Part shown: positions 7,544 through 16,510 of the stretch, piece after piece
Layout of the letters: every line of letters starts with the position of its first letter
Position numbering within the stretch: position 1 is the stretch's first letter
Assembly (NCBI RefSeq): GCF_949287625.1
Contig: NZ_CASEGO010000015.1
Coordinates: 1 to 49,294 of the forward strand
Direction: 5' to 3'
Origin: an uncultured Brachyspira sp.
GTDB taxonomy: Bacteria; Spirochaetota; Brachyspiria; Brachyspirales; Brachyspiraceae
DNA length: 49,294 nt
Notes under the pieces: generated by a model
The model's database searches: none
The model's input: the letters and a program-made list of their open reading frames with translations, nothing else
Told to the model about the DNA's origin: nothing
Program-made: the position numbers and the translations under genes

Positions 7544-9385
7544 TTATTTATGAAAATGCTCGTAAATATTATTAGCTACTTTATAACTAATGCCCGGTAT
7601 ATTTCTTATGCTTTCAAAAGATGCATTTTTTATATTATCTATATTTATAAAATGGGCATATAGTTTTTCTATTCCTTTTTTGCCTAATCCGTTTATGCCT
7701 TCAAGTTCGCTTTTAAGCATCTCTCTGCTTCTTTTCTTACCATGACTGGTATTAACCCATCTATGCGTTTCATCTCTTACCTTCTGTAAAAAAAGTCTTG
7801 CTGGTTCATTATCATTAAGTCTTACTGGTTCATTTCTATTGGGCAAATATATCTCTTCAAATTTTTTAGCTAATGCCATTATAGGCTGACCTTTTATATC
7901 AAGTTCTTTCAATGCCTCTATTGCAGAATTAAGCTGTCCCTTTCCGCCGTCTATAAGTATCAAGTCTGGAAAAGTAAGATTCTCATCTCTAAGCCTTTTA
8001 TATCTTCTATATACCGCCTCTTTTATAGAAGCAAAATCATCTATTCCAGTAACTGTTTTCATATTAAATATTCTGTAGTTTTTATTATCCGATACTCCAT
8101 TGACAAAACGCACCATTCCAGCCATAGTATAGCTTCCCTGAATATGGGCTATATCGAAAGATTCTATTATGCTAGGAGCTTTTTTAAGTTTAAATATTTC
8201 CTGAAGCCTTGTTATACCTAGAGGAACTTCTCTGATAAGTGCTTTTTCTTTAAATATATGTTTAGCATTTTCATTTGCTATAGCCATTAAACCTTTTCTG
8301 CTTTTATCAAATTTTATATCAACTTCTCTGCCTGATATTTGTTTTAAATAATCTTTTATAATATCAATATCCATAATAGGAAAATCTACAGATATGGATG
8401 CAGGTATCAAATTAGCATGGGTGTAATACTGAGTAAAAAAGGCAGAAAGTATCTCAGAATATTTTGATACGCCTTTTTCTGCATAATATTCATCATTATT
8501 AGGAGACTGCATACTGAAAGTTTTTCTGTCTGCAAGTTTTCCTCCTTTAACTGATAATATAACTATTATATAATTTCCATTCTCTCCATAAGCTCCTATT
8601 ATATCAATATCATCGCTCTCTGGAATATATATGCTCTGCTCTACTGTTATATATTTAAGCAGATCAATTTTATCTCTCAAATCTTTTGCAGCCTCAAACT
8701 CTAACTTTTCTGCATGCTGAAACATATCCTGTCTTAATCTTGCAGAAAGCTCATCAACATTTCCTTCAAGCACCATAACGGCATCATCAATAGTTTTATC
8801 ATAATCTTCTTCATTTATCAAATCAGCACAAGGAGCAGTACATTTTCCTATATGATAATAAAGACAAGGTCTTATAGGCTTTTTTAACGGAAAATCATAT
8901 TTGCATCTTCTTAACTTAAAATTATCTACAACAAACTTTACTATATTATCAGCCTTCTCAGCAGCAACATAAGGTCCGTAATATTTTTTATATTTTTTAG
9001 CGTTTTCTTTATCTATAACATTTCTAGCTTTAATTACTCTTGGGAAATGTTCATTTGTTACAGCTATAAAAGGAAATGATTTCTGATCTTTAAGAAGTAT
9101 ATTATAATGAGGCTTATGCTTTCTTATCATCTCTGCTTCTAATATCAAAGCCTCAACTTCATTTTCTGTGAGTATATAATCAATATCTCTTATATGCTCT
9201 ACTAATGCCGTAGTTTTAGCGTCTTTATTTGAATTATTAAAATATGATGATACTCTTTTTTTTAATGATTTTGCTTTACCTATATATATTATAGTTTCTT
9301 TGCTGTCTTTCATAAAATATACTCCAGACTTATCTGGAATACGTTTTAATTTTTCATGTATATAACTTTTAATTTCCTGATTCAT
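7544..9385 (-). CDS. uvrC: Excinuclease ABC subunit C
   Basis: A 613-residue UvrC, full length. It makes the dual incisions in nucleotide-excision repair with UvrA and UvrB. The order is an N-terminal GIY-YIG nuclease (about 15-95, with SGVYFMKD and YIGKAKSLKKR), a cysteine cluster near 170-186, a UVR helix pair near 203-235 that contacts UvrB, the RNase-H-like C-terminal nuclease (SFDIAHIQGSYTMAGMV, LILIDGGKGQL), and tandem helix-hairpin-helix motifs at the end. It starts 24 bases after the mnmH stop without a good ribosome-binding site; a short GCA-triplet run precedes it, so translational coupling is likely. uvrB is elsewhere in this window (41225). Confidence 0.97.
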   Translation of the reverse strand: MNQEIKSYIHEKLKRIPDKSGVYFMKDSKETIIYIGKAKSLKKRVSSYFNNSNKDAKTTALVEHIRDIDYILTENEVEALILEAEMIRKHKPHYNILLKDQKSFPFIAVTNEHFPRVIKARNVIDKENAKKYKKYYGPYVAAEKADNIVKFVVDNFKLRRCKYDFPLKKPIRPCLYYHIGKCTAPCADLINEEDYDKTIDDAVMVLEGNVDELSARLRQDMFQHAEKLEFEAAKDLRDKIDLLKYITVEQSIYIPESDDIDIIGAYGENGNYIIVILSVKGGKLADRKTFSMQSPNNDEYYAEKGVSKYSEILSAFFTQYYTHANLIPASISVDFPIMDIDIIKDYLKQISGREVDIKFDKSRKGLMAIANENAKHIFKEKALIREVPLGITRLQEIFKLKKAPSIIESFDIAHIQGSYTMAGMVRFVNGVSDNKNYRIFNMKTVTGIDDFASIKEAVYRRYKRLRDENLTFPDLILIDGGKGQLNSAIEALKELDIKGQPIMALAKKFEEIYLPNRNEPVRLNDNEPARLFLQKVRDETHRWVNTSHGKKRSREMLKSELEGINGLGKKGIEKLYAHFINIDNIKNASFESIRNIPGISYKVANNIYEHFHK

Positions 9386-9409
9386 AATTTTTTGCTGCTG
9401 CTGCCCAAA

Positions 9410-10450
9410 TTAACATTTCACTCTTGATAATATTAAATCCACTATCTCATCAAAGTTCTGATTTTTACATTCTATAGATACAAGTCTCTCTTCATCATTA
9501 GTAATACTGAGTTTATAAGCCTTATCATAATAATAAAGCATATTTAGTACGCATTCATACATTTTACCATTATCAAGCAATTCTAATGATTCCTTTAATC
9601 TCTCTCCGCCTAAGCGTTTTTTTATTTTTAATATAGATTCTCTTAAATCATCAATGCTGTATTTTCCATAAGTATTAACTATATAGAGAGCCCTGCATTC
9701 CTGAGGTATATCCAAATAAATTATCTTCTCAGCATCTCTCATATTATTAAATAATGATTTAGGTATAGCACGCTTTCCTATAAGCAGACTCTCATCTTCA
9801 AACCATAAAACAGAATTAATATCATATTTAGAAAGTTCACAAGATAAAAGATTCTCAAATTGTTCCTGACTAGGCTGTTCGCCCTCATCTATCCAGCCGA
9901 ATGCTGAGCCTTTATGTTTTGCTATTTTCTCTAAATCTATTACATTAAAGCCTTTATCTTTTAATCTCTTTAGTATAAGAGTTTTTCCGCTTCCAGTTCT
10001 TCCAGTAAGAAGATATATTCTATATTTTTTTTCAAATGAAGATAATACATAATTTCTATATCTTTTATATCCGCCTTCAAGTACATAAACATCATATCCG
10101 TAGCTGGAACAAAGCCAAGCAACAGACTCGCTTCGCATACCGCCTCTAAAACAATGCATAAGTATTTTATTTGTATTGTTATAATTTTTAGCTATATCGT
10201 CTATGCTCTTTAATATATCCGTCATTCTTACAGATACATATTCTAATCCTTTTAATACAGCCTCCTTTCGTCCTACCTGCTTATAAATAGTTCCTACATT
10301 TTTACGTTCTTCATCATTAAACAAATAAACATTATATGCATCTGGTATATGAGCATGTGAATATTCTATAGGAGAACGTACATCTATTATTGGTAAATTC
10401 TCTTCTCTTTGCATTCTTAAAAAATCATCTATATTAATACGCTTAACCAT
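9410..10450 (-). CDS. mnmH: tRNA 2-selenouridine synthase
   Basis: A 346-residue MnmH/SelU (YbbB), which replaces sulfur with selenium in wobble 2-thiouridines of Lys, Glu and Gln tRNAs using selenophosphate. It has an N-terminal rhodanese domain with catalytic Cys100 in HCFRGGMRS, and a P-loop domain with Walker A GRTGSGKT (150-157). Both halves are needed in the family. The start is supported by GGAG about eight bases upstream. It is the middle gene of hlyIII-mnmH-uvrC on the minus strand. It implies selenium metabolism (selD) elsewhere in the genome; none is in the window. Confidence 0.95.
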   Translation of the reverse strand: MVKRINIDDFLRMQREENLPIIDVRSPIEYSHAHIPDAYNVYLFNDEERKNVGTIYKQVGRKEAVLKGLEYVSVRMTDILKSIDDIAKNYNNTNKILMHCFRGGMRSESVAWLCSSYGYDVYVLEGGYKRYRNYVLSSFEKKYRIYLLTGRTGSGKTLILKRLKDKGFNVIDLEKIAKHKGSAFGWIDEGEQPSQEQFENLLSCELSKYDINSVLWFEDESLLIGKRAIPKSLFNNMRDAEKIIYLDIPQECRALYIVNTYGKYSIDDLRESILKIKKRLGGERLKESLELLDNGKMYECVLNMLYYYDKAYKLSITNDEERLVSIECKNQNFDEIVDLILSRVKC

Positions 10451-10531
10451 TTATGCTCCATTACTGAAAGGATAACTTTATAATAGTATAGATAAAATAA
10501 AAAATGTAAAGGGTTTTTAACAAAAAATAAA

Positions 10532-11224
10532 CTATATAACATAGCTGTACAAAAACCAGTAATGAGCAAAAGAACCTGCAAGTACAAATATATGAAATAT
10601 GTCATGCGTAAACTGTTTTGATTTATCATTAAACCTCTTACCCAATGCGTATAAGAAAGCCCCTATAGTATAAAATATACCGCCGAATATAAGCCAATTT
10701 AAATGAAGCACATCAAAAGAATTTAATAAGGGCTTGAAAGCGAATATTATTATCCAGCCCATTAATACATACAATAGCACTCTTAAATATATATTTTTGT
10801 ATTTAAAAACTGTGTTTGACAATACCCCTATCAAAGCACAGCCCCATATAACAGATAAAATCAATATACCAATATTTTTCGGAAGAGAGAATATACAAAG
10901 CGGAGTATAGGTCGCTGCTATAAAAATATATATTCCTATATGATCAAATTTTCTAAATAATTTTTTTACCCTTCCGTCTGGGAAAAAGTGATATAGAGAA
11001 CTAAATGTATATAAAAATATTATACCCGCACCATAAATTATAACGGGCATAGGATTACCATGAACTTTTATAAGCATAAGTACAAGTCCTGCTATACCAA
11101 GCAAAGCACCTGTTCCATGTGATACTGCCGAGTAAAGCTCGCCTATTTTTTTATTTTTTTTATCTATTTTTAATTTATCATTATCTAATCTATTAATTAA
11201 CTGAACTGCTGAAGTATTAGCCAT
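10532..11224 (-). CDS. Haemolysin III / PAQR-family membrane protein (TrhA-like)
   Basis: A 230-residue protein with seven predicted membrane helices. Conserved PAQR/HlyIII sites are ELYSAVSHGTGA in helix 1, SSLYH and FDHIGIYIFIAATYTP in the middle, and HDIFHIFVLAGSFAHYW at the end, which together supply the zinc-site Ser, His and Asp residues. In other bacteria the family has been linked to membrane homeostasis; the haemolysin name is historical and haemolysis should not be assumed. A strong GGAGG lies eight bases before the ATG. It leads a minus-strand run with mnmH and uvrC. Confidence 0.88.
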   Translation of the reverse strand: MANTSAVQLINRLDNDKLKIDKKNKKIGELYSAVSHGTGALLGIAGLVLMLIKVHGNPMPVIIYGAGIIFLYTFSSLYHFFPDGRVKKLFRKFDHIGIYIFIAATYTPLCIFSLPKNIGILILSVIWGCALIGVLSNTVFKYKNIYLRVLLYVLMGWIIIFAFKPLLNSFDVLHLNWLIFGGIFYTIGAFLYALGKRFNDKSKQFTHDIFHIFVLAGSFAHYWFLYSYVI

Positions 11225-11382
11225 ATATTTATCCTCCGTTATTTATTATTTTATTTTTGATATTCTAAACAATATCTAAATAAAATAAATAAGTTAAAAT
11301 AACTATGTTTAGCGATTATCATTAGCTAATTATTACTATTTTATTAAAATCTGGTTAAAAATAATATATATTTATAATGATC

Positions 11383-11892
11383 TTAAAATATTATAGGATT
11401 TTTAGACGAACATATTATTTTATTTCCATTAGATTGTCTTTTATCATTATTTGAAACAACAATAACATAATAAATTAAATTAAACATATTATCAGGTTTT
11501 ATTTTAGATTTGGCATACAAAATTTTTGCTAATTCTTTTGATTTATTTTCTATACCATTAGGAATTTTATTTTTTTCTTTACTAACTATATAAGACTTTA
11601 GTTCTTTAGTATCTATTAAATGTTTTAACTTACTATTATTTGAAATATTTTTAATTGTTTCTATAATTTGAATATATGCTTTATCTATTTTTTGACCTTT
11701 TAATTCTATAAAATTAGAAACTTCTTTTTCCCTATATGCTAAATAATCACATTTTTTTACATCATCACTAAATATACCATTATCAACTTTTATAATAAAA
11801 ATATCATTATCTGCTTTTATATAAAGTTTTGTTTGTGCATCTGACAAAGTTTTTATATCATCTTTTTTTAATAATTCATAATTACTCTTCAT
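11383..11892 (-). CDS. Small PD-(D/E)XK-like putative nuclease, partner of the AAA ATPase
   Basis: A 169-residue protein whose start overlaps the end of the ATPase gene by 11 bases, indicating translational coupling. I do not recognise a named family, but the central region fits a PD-(D/E)XK nuclease core: a beta strand before Asp49 (KKCDYLAYREKE), then FIELKG giving Glu63-x-Lys65, then a helix with KAYIQI, where Gln75 is in the position of the RecB/Cas4-type motif Q. The C-terminal YYVIVVSNN segment could be the last core strand. Together with the ATPase this resembles ATPase-plus-effector defence pairs. The nuclease assignment is inferred from motif spacing only. Confidence 0.6.
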   Translation of the reverse strand: MKSNYELLKKDDIKTLSDAQTKLYIKADNDIFIIKVDNGIFSDDVKKCDYLAYREKEVSNFIELKGQKIDKAYIQIIETIKNISNNSKLKHLIDTKELKSYIVSKEKNKIPNGIENKSKELAKILYAKSKIKPDNMFNLIYYVIVVSNNDKRQSNGNKIICSSKNPIIF

Positions 11893-13174
11893 TATTCAAT
11901 TCCATATCAAATAATTTAGTATATGTTTCATTGATTGTATTAGATACATCATCTATCTCTTCGCAGTTAATTTCATTTTCTTCATTAAGAAGATTTGTAT
12001 ATCTAAAATCATTTAAATATAACTTAAAAGCATTTATTTCATTAGGATTAATAGCACCATATTCACCTACAATATTATTAATTTTTTCTATTTTTTCTTT
12101 ATTGTTTTTATAATTTTCTTTTAATTTTCCAGCATATAGTAAATTATTTGCACTCGTTAATATATAAGGGCTATGAGTTGTAATTAAAATATTACTATTG
12201 GTTATATTCATAAAATTAACAATGAAGTCTATAATTTCTTTTTGCATATTAGGATATAAATGTGCTTCAGGTTCTTCTATTATAACAAAAATATTTTTTT
12301 TATTAAGCCATGTTATACCTAATAAAACATTTAAAAGCCACAGTATTTCCTGCTGTCCAGACGATATTTTATCTACAGGTATTTTTTTATTAGTATTATC
12401 CAATTTTATATATCCAAACTTATCATCACAAAAATACTGCCCTCCCATATATTTTTCTATTTTTTTATTCATTTCATTTAAAATTATTTTTTTGTCATTA
12501 TCATTGACATTTTTTATAAAGTTTCTAACTCCGTCCTTAAATAAGAACTCTATTTTTTCAACAAGTGTAAGAAAAGGATAAAATATAAAATCTATAGTAT
12601 TATAATCCAGTCTAGTTCTTTGATTATTCAATAATGCTATAGAACTTCTTGAGGCTGGTATATAATAAGTTATTAATTCATTTTCAAAAAAATCATTTAT
12701 TTCTTTACCTATTCCTCTTTCAAAAATATCTTCAAATCTTACCACACTATTAACATTTAAATATTCCCCAAAAAGTCTTTTTATATCTATTTCCAATTTA
12801 TTAAAAAATATTATTATATTCTCACTATAATTAATATCTAGATTATTATTTTTTTTTGTAATTTCTATATAAGTATTATATTTGTATACATATTTTAAAT
12901 ATAAATCATTATCTATATTCTCCAATTTCCCAAATACACTTATAAAAAAATCTTTTATTATATTATTATATATTTCTTTTATCCTATATTGTATTTTATT
13001 TTTATAAGCAAATATATAAAATCTTATTTGAGTATTTATTTCTTTGAAGAAAAATATTGCTTTACTTATTGTGCTTTTTCCTGAAGATTGTTCGCCTATA
13101 ATCAAATTAAATCTATTAATTTCCATTTCAAAATCTTTTACAACAAGTAAATTTTTAATAATTATTTTCTGCAT
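11882..13174 (-). CDS. AAA ATPase of the OLD/AAA_15 (ABC-like) type, putative defence ATPase
   Basis: A 430-residue ATPase with an SMC/ABC-like head. Counting from an upstream in-frame ATG at 13192, Walker A is GEQSSGKST (33-41), the signature is ISSGQQ (276-281), Walker B is IFVIIEEPEAHLYP (301-314) with Glu306/Glu307, and the switch His is 340 in TTHSPY. I prefer the ATG at 13174, because GGAG lies six bases before it and inside the longer version. No TOPRIM domain is fused, unlike OLD nucleases. The overlapping downstream gene encodes a likely nuclease. The pair is flanked by housekeeping genes and appears even richer in A/T than they are, suggesting acquisition. A phage-defence role is an inference by architecture, similar to PARIS or Septu. 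Confidence 0.8.
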   Translation of the reverse strand: MQKIIIKNLLVVKDFEMEINRFNLIIGEQSSGKSTISKAIFFFKEINTQIRFYIFAYKNKIQYRIKEIYNNIIKDFFISVFGKLENIDNDLYLKYVYKYNTYIEITKKNNNLDINYSENIIIFFNKLEIDIKRLFGEYLNVNSVVRFEDIFERGIGKEINDFFENELITYYIPASRSSIALLNNQRTRLDYNTIDFIFYPFLTLVEKIEFLFKDGVRNFIKNVNDNDKKIILNEMNKKIEKYMGGQYFCDDKFGYIKLDNTNKKIPVDKISSGQQEILWLLNVLLGITWLNKKNIFVIIEEPEAHLYPNMQKEIIDFIVNFMNITNSNILITTHSPYILTSANNLLYAGKLKENYKNNKEKIEKINNIVGEYGAINPNEINAFKLYLNDFRYTNLLNEENEINCEEIDDVSNTINETYTKLFDMELNNEE

Positions 13175-13277
13175 ATTATCTCCATTAATCATATAAAAAC
13201 TATTATACTTAAAATATAAAAAATTGTCTATATTTGAAATTTTAGGTAATAATTGATATATTTACAGAATTATTTGA

Positions 13278-13895
13278 TTAAAACAGCACGCCTACAAGCT
13301 CTATTTTTTCCCAATCAATTTCATGCTCTGTAGGTACTGGATAACTTTCCCAATCGGCATTTACAGCTGGTATCCACTCTTTGCCTCTGCCGTATCCGTT
13401 TTTCCTAAGCCAATGCGATAGTCTGTCCATATAACCAGCATCATATGATTTTGTTATATACAAATTATTATCTTCTATCATCAAACCTATAGGCAGATAA
13501 ATACTTCTGTCTGGGAAGTTTTTAGAAAAGTAATATGAATAATCAAGATACAATATTGAATAATCATTCTTTGTAACGGCATCTTCATACAAATTAAATG
13601 AAGGAAGACTTTCTACAATATAATTTTTAAGAGTAAAGTTTTTATAATAAAATGCCTGATTATGTTCTTTCATCAAAAATAATGTGTATTTAATTTTTGA
13701 TTTATAACCGTACACTGTAAGCGTCATATTCCCTTTTTCATCAAATCTGTATATATTTTGATAATCATCAGAGGCTACTTTATTTTTTATAAGTTCTTTC
13801 CAATAGTAGGCATTATTAGTTTTTAAATAAATTTCTGGCGTACTTGCACAAGAAATCATAAAAAGTAATAATATAAACGATAAAAATAACCTCAT
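13278..13895 (-). CDS. Putative lipoprotein of unknown function
   Basis: A 205-residue protein. A short hydrophobic signal (about 1-15) ends in the lipobox-like FMISC, with Cys16 the likely lipidated residue. The mature part is Tyr/Asp/Trp-rich and I see no known domain. No good ribosome-binding site precedes the ATG. It is transcribed toward the ATPase/nuclease pair with an 80-100 base gap, so it may share their transcript, but nothing ties it to them functionally. Confidence 0.7.
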   Translation of the reverse strand: MRLFLSFILLLFMISCASTPEIYLKTNNAYYWKELIKNKVASDDYQNIYRFDEKGNMTLTVYGYKSKIKYTLFLMKEHNQAFYYKNFTLKNYIVESLPSFNLYEDAVTKNDYSILYLDYSYYFSKNFPDRSIYLPIGLMIEDNNLYITKSYDAGYMDRLSHWLRKNGYGRGKEWIPAVNADWESYPVPTEHEIDWEKIELVGVLF

Positions 13896-14073
13896 AACAA
13901 ACTGCTTAAATACTCTGCTAAAATATATATGATATACTATATAAAATATTTATCAATGATTTTTATATTTTTTTATAGTATATCAAAAAATAATACTTGC
14001 AATTATATCAACTTAAAAATAAAATATAATATCTATAAATTTAATATTTTTATTTAATTCGGAGTGAGTATTA

Positions 14074-15060
14074 ATGATAAAAAATATAGCCCATATAAAA
14101 TTTAGGGGTTCTAATATAGGAAAATTTGAACATTTACATATAGAAAATATTAAGGTAAAAGATGCCTGTGTTATAGAAACAGATGAAGGTATAGAAATAG
14201 GTCATGTATTAAACTTTGAAGATATTGATGTAGATTCATTAGAAAATGAGAATAATGAAAACATAGAACATCATGAAATACATGATGATGAACATTCACA
14301 TGATGAAAATATATCTGCTGATGAAGAATTATCAGAAGAACTCAAAGATATTGTAGCTGCTGAAGAAAGCCATAATGTAAAACCAAAAAATAATAAAAAT
14401 AAAATATTTAATATACTTAGAATAGCTGATGAAAAGGATTTAGAACAGCATAGAATAAATACAGAAGATGCTGCAGAGGCATTTAAAATATGTAAAGAGA
14501 AAGTTAATAATCATAATTTGGATTTAAAATTAATAAGTTCTTATTATTTTTTAGACAGAGCGAAACTTTTATTTGAGTTTATCGCTGAGGAGAGAATAGA
14601 CTTTAGAGAATTAGTAAAAGATTTGGCAGCACATTTTAAGACAAGAATAGAATTAAGACAAATAGGCGTAAGAGATGAAGCCAGATCTATAGGCGGCTGC
14701 GGAATATGCGGAAGAGAATTATGCTGCAAGGTAATAAGAGGAAAATTTGAAACTATAACAATAAAAATGGCAAAAGAACAGGGAATGCTTTTAAATACAA
14801 TGAAAATATCAGGACAATGCGGAAGATTGATGTGCTGTTTGGGACATGAATATCAGGCTTATTGTTCATTAAAAAAAGATCTTCCTAAAGTTGGAACTAA
14901 ATTGGTATTTAACAGCGTACCTGCTGTAATAAAAGACCTTAATCCTTTAAATAAAAAATTATTAATAGAGACAGAGGATAAGAGACTTTTATATATTAGT
15001 GTGAGCGATTTAAAAACCAATGAAGAAGGTTTTTTAATTGCAAATATTAAGGCTGAATAA
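14074..15060 (+). CDS. ricT: PSP1-domain protein, RicT (YaaT) homologue with an acidic insertion
   Basis: A 328-residue PSP1-family protein. The core matches RicT closely (FRELVKDLAAHFKTRIELRQIGVRDEA at 177-203). The two cysteine clusters that ligate Fe-S in the Ric complex are present as C212/C217/C218 and C249/C254/C255, with additional C209 and C264. In Bacillus subtilis RicT acts with RicA and RicF on RNase Y-dependent mRNA maturation; no partner genes are in this window. Unusual is an insertion at about residues 53-110, rich in Asp, Glu and His, splitting the N-terminal region, which makes the protein about 50 residues longer than typical. GGAGTG precedes the ATG. trpS follows 89 bases later. 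Confidence 0.85.
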   Translation: MIKNIAHIKFRGSNIGKFEHLHIENIKVKDACVIETDEGIEIGHVLNFEDIDVDSLENENNENIEHHEIHDDEHSHDENISADEELSEELKDIVAAEESHNVKPKNNKNKIFNILRIADEKDLEQHRINTEDAAEAFKICKEKVNNHNLDLKLISSYYFLDRAKLLFEFIAEERIDFRELVKDLAAHFKTRIELRQIGVRDEARSIGGCGICGRELCCKVIRGKFETITIKMAKEQGMLLNTMKISGQCGRLMCCLGHEYQAYCSLKKDLPKVGTKLVFNSVPAVIKDLNPLNKKLLIETEDKRLLYISVSDLKTNEEGFLIANIKAE

Positions 15061-15077
15061 AATGTATAATAATAAGA

Positions 15078-15109
15078 ATTGTAAGCCTTTAATAAGTTTA
15101 CAATAAGGC
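15078..15109 (+). promoter_or_regulatory. Mutually exclusive short helices between ricT and trpS
   Basis: ATTGTAA (15078-15084) is complementary to TTACAAT (15098-15104), while the adjoining GCCTT (15085-15089) is complementary to AAGGC (15105-15109). The two helices interleave with no linker, so they cannot easily coexist and may be alternatives. A short T-run follows at 15116. It could be a weak switch or terminator ahead of trpS; no T-box features are seen. Confidence 0.3.
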
Positions 15110-15149
15110 ATACTGTTTTTATTAGAAATAAATTAAACGGAGTTATACT

Positions 15150-16142
15150 ATGAAAGTTATGTTAAGCGGAATACAGCCTACTGGTTCACTTCATATAGGT
15201 AATTATCTTGGTGCTTTGAAGAATTGGGTTAATATACTTGATGAGTATTACGGATTTTTTTGTATAGTTGATTATCATGCTATTACTATAGAATATGATG
15301 TTACTCAAATGCAAAAAAGAATAATGGATGCTGCAGTACAATATTTGGCATGCGGGCTTGACCCTAAAAAATGTTCTATATTTGTACAATCTGATGTAAG
15401 AGCTCATACTGAACTTGCTTGGATATTTAACTCTATTATACCAGTTGCCGAACTAGAAAGAATGACGCAGTATAAAGATAAATCAAGAAAAAATGCAGAA
15501 AATATTAATGCAGCACTTCTTACCTACCCTTCTTTGATGGCTGCTGATATTTTGCTTTATCACCCTGATATTGTACCTGTTGGAGAAGACCAAGAACAGC
15601 ATGTTGAACTTACTAGAATGATAGTAAGAAAGTTTAATAACAGATACGGAGAATATTTTAAAGAACCAGATACTTACCATGGTAAGGTTTTAAGAATATT
15701 AGGTTTGGACGGTCAGAATAAAATGAGTAAATCTTTGAATAATCATATAGCATTGTCTTTAACTGACGAAGAAACTGAAAAATTAATAATGCAGAAGGCT
15801 ATGACTGATACAAATAGAAAACTCAAAACTGATGCTGGTAATCCTGATATATGTAATGTTTACAGCTATCATAAAATATTTTCAACTGAAGAAGAACAAA
15901 AGGAAATATGCGAAGGCTGTAAAAATGCTTCTATGGGCTGCGTACAATGCAAAAAAATGCTTGCTAAAAATATCAATAAAGAATTAGCACCTATCAGAGA
16001 AAATATTAATAAATACTCTAATGATAAAGACTATGTTTATGATGTATTAAAAGAAGGAGCTAAAAAAGCTTCAGAAGCGGCAGAAAAAACTTTATATGAT
16101 GTAAGAAAATTAATGGGCTTAGTAGACGACAAAAGAAAATAA
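15150..16142 (+). CDS. trpS: Tryptophanyl-tRNA synthetase with a probable Fe-S motif
   Basis: A 330-residue class I synthetase charging tRNA-Trp. The HIGH-type motif is HIGN (15-18) in GIQPTGSLHIGNYLGAL, and KMSKS is at 191-195. Cysteines C235, C257, C264 and C267 are spaced x21, x6, x2, nearly the C-x22-C-x6-C-x2-C arrangement known for the 4Fe-4S cluster of Thermotoga maritima TrpRS, near the anticodon-binding region; C254 is an extra cysteine. GGAG precedes the ATG. A strong intrinsic terminator follows at 16164. Identity is certain; cluster binding is inferred from the motif. Confidence 0.97.
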   Translation: MKVMLSGIQPTGSLHIGNYLGALKNWVNILDEYYGFFCIVDYHAITIEYDVTQMQKRIMDAAVQYLACGLDPKKCSIFVQSDVRAHTELAWIFNSIIPVAELERMTQYKDKSRKNAENINAALLTYPSLMAADILLYHPDIVPVGEDQEQHVELTRMIVRKFNNRYGEYFKEPDTYHGKVLRILGLDGQNKMSKSLNNHIALSLTDEETEKLIMQKAMTDTNRKLKTDAGNPDICNVYSYHKIFSTEEEQKEICEGCKNASMGCVQCKKMLAKNINKELAPIRENINKYSNDKDYVYDVLKEGAKKASEAAEKTLYDVRKLMGLVDDKRK

Positions 16143-16163
16143 TATTTAAGTATTCCAAATAAG

Positions 16164-16200
16164 AAAAGACTGTTAATTGATAAAATTAGCAGTCTTTTTT
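16164..16200 (+). terminator. Intrinsic terminator of trpS
   Basis: A 15-bp stem (16164-16178 with 16184-16198, one G-T pair) with a five-base loop ends in a run of T. It starts 22 bases after the trpS stop. Confidence 0.92.
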
Positions 16201-16229
16201 GTATTCATAAAATCTATAAAAATTATAAA

Positions 16230-16503
16230 TAGACTTGTTTCAAAAGTACTTGACAAACAATTTTACGAGTTTATGATTTTATGCTAAATTAAATAATATT
16301 AATTATGATTTAATTAGATGTTTTACATGTTGTATAAATTGTATGTTTAAGCTAAAAAATGCAGTTCTTTTGGTTCTTTTATACCAATAAAAGAACTGGG
16401 GTTTGGCACGACTGTGTGCTTCGCAGCAAAGCCCCAACTATAATTTAAAAATATTAAATAAAAATTTATAAATATTAATAAATTTAGTTTTGAAACAAGT
16501 ATA
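16230..16503 (+). mobile_element. MITE-like element, copy A (274 bp)
   Basis: Bounded by TA, then GACTTGTTTCAAAA, and by the reverse complement plus TA at the right (right end one base changed: CAAGTATA). It is non-coding. It contains a CAGTTCTTTT/AAAAGAACTG hairpin and a GGGGTTTG...CAAAGCCCC hairpin. Its ends and internal blocks match copies at 33754 and 43328. TA flanks and short terminal inverted repeats suggest mobilisation in trans by an IS630/mariner-type transposase, which is not in the window. It lies between the convergent trpS and dnaE genes. Confidence 0.85.
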
Positions 16504-16510
16504 ATATTTT

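Noticed and set aside
10532..11224. A genuine haemolysin virulence factor
   Set aside because: The family name is historical; the sequence shows a PAQR-type membrane protein. The same caution applies to the CorC-like gene at 21858.
15078..15109. H-type pseudoknot before trpS
   Set aside because: The two helices would have no connecting loops, which is sterically unlikely; alternative hairpins are a simpler reading.
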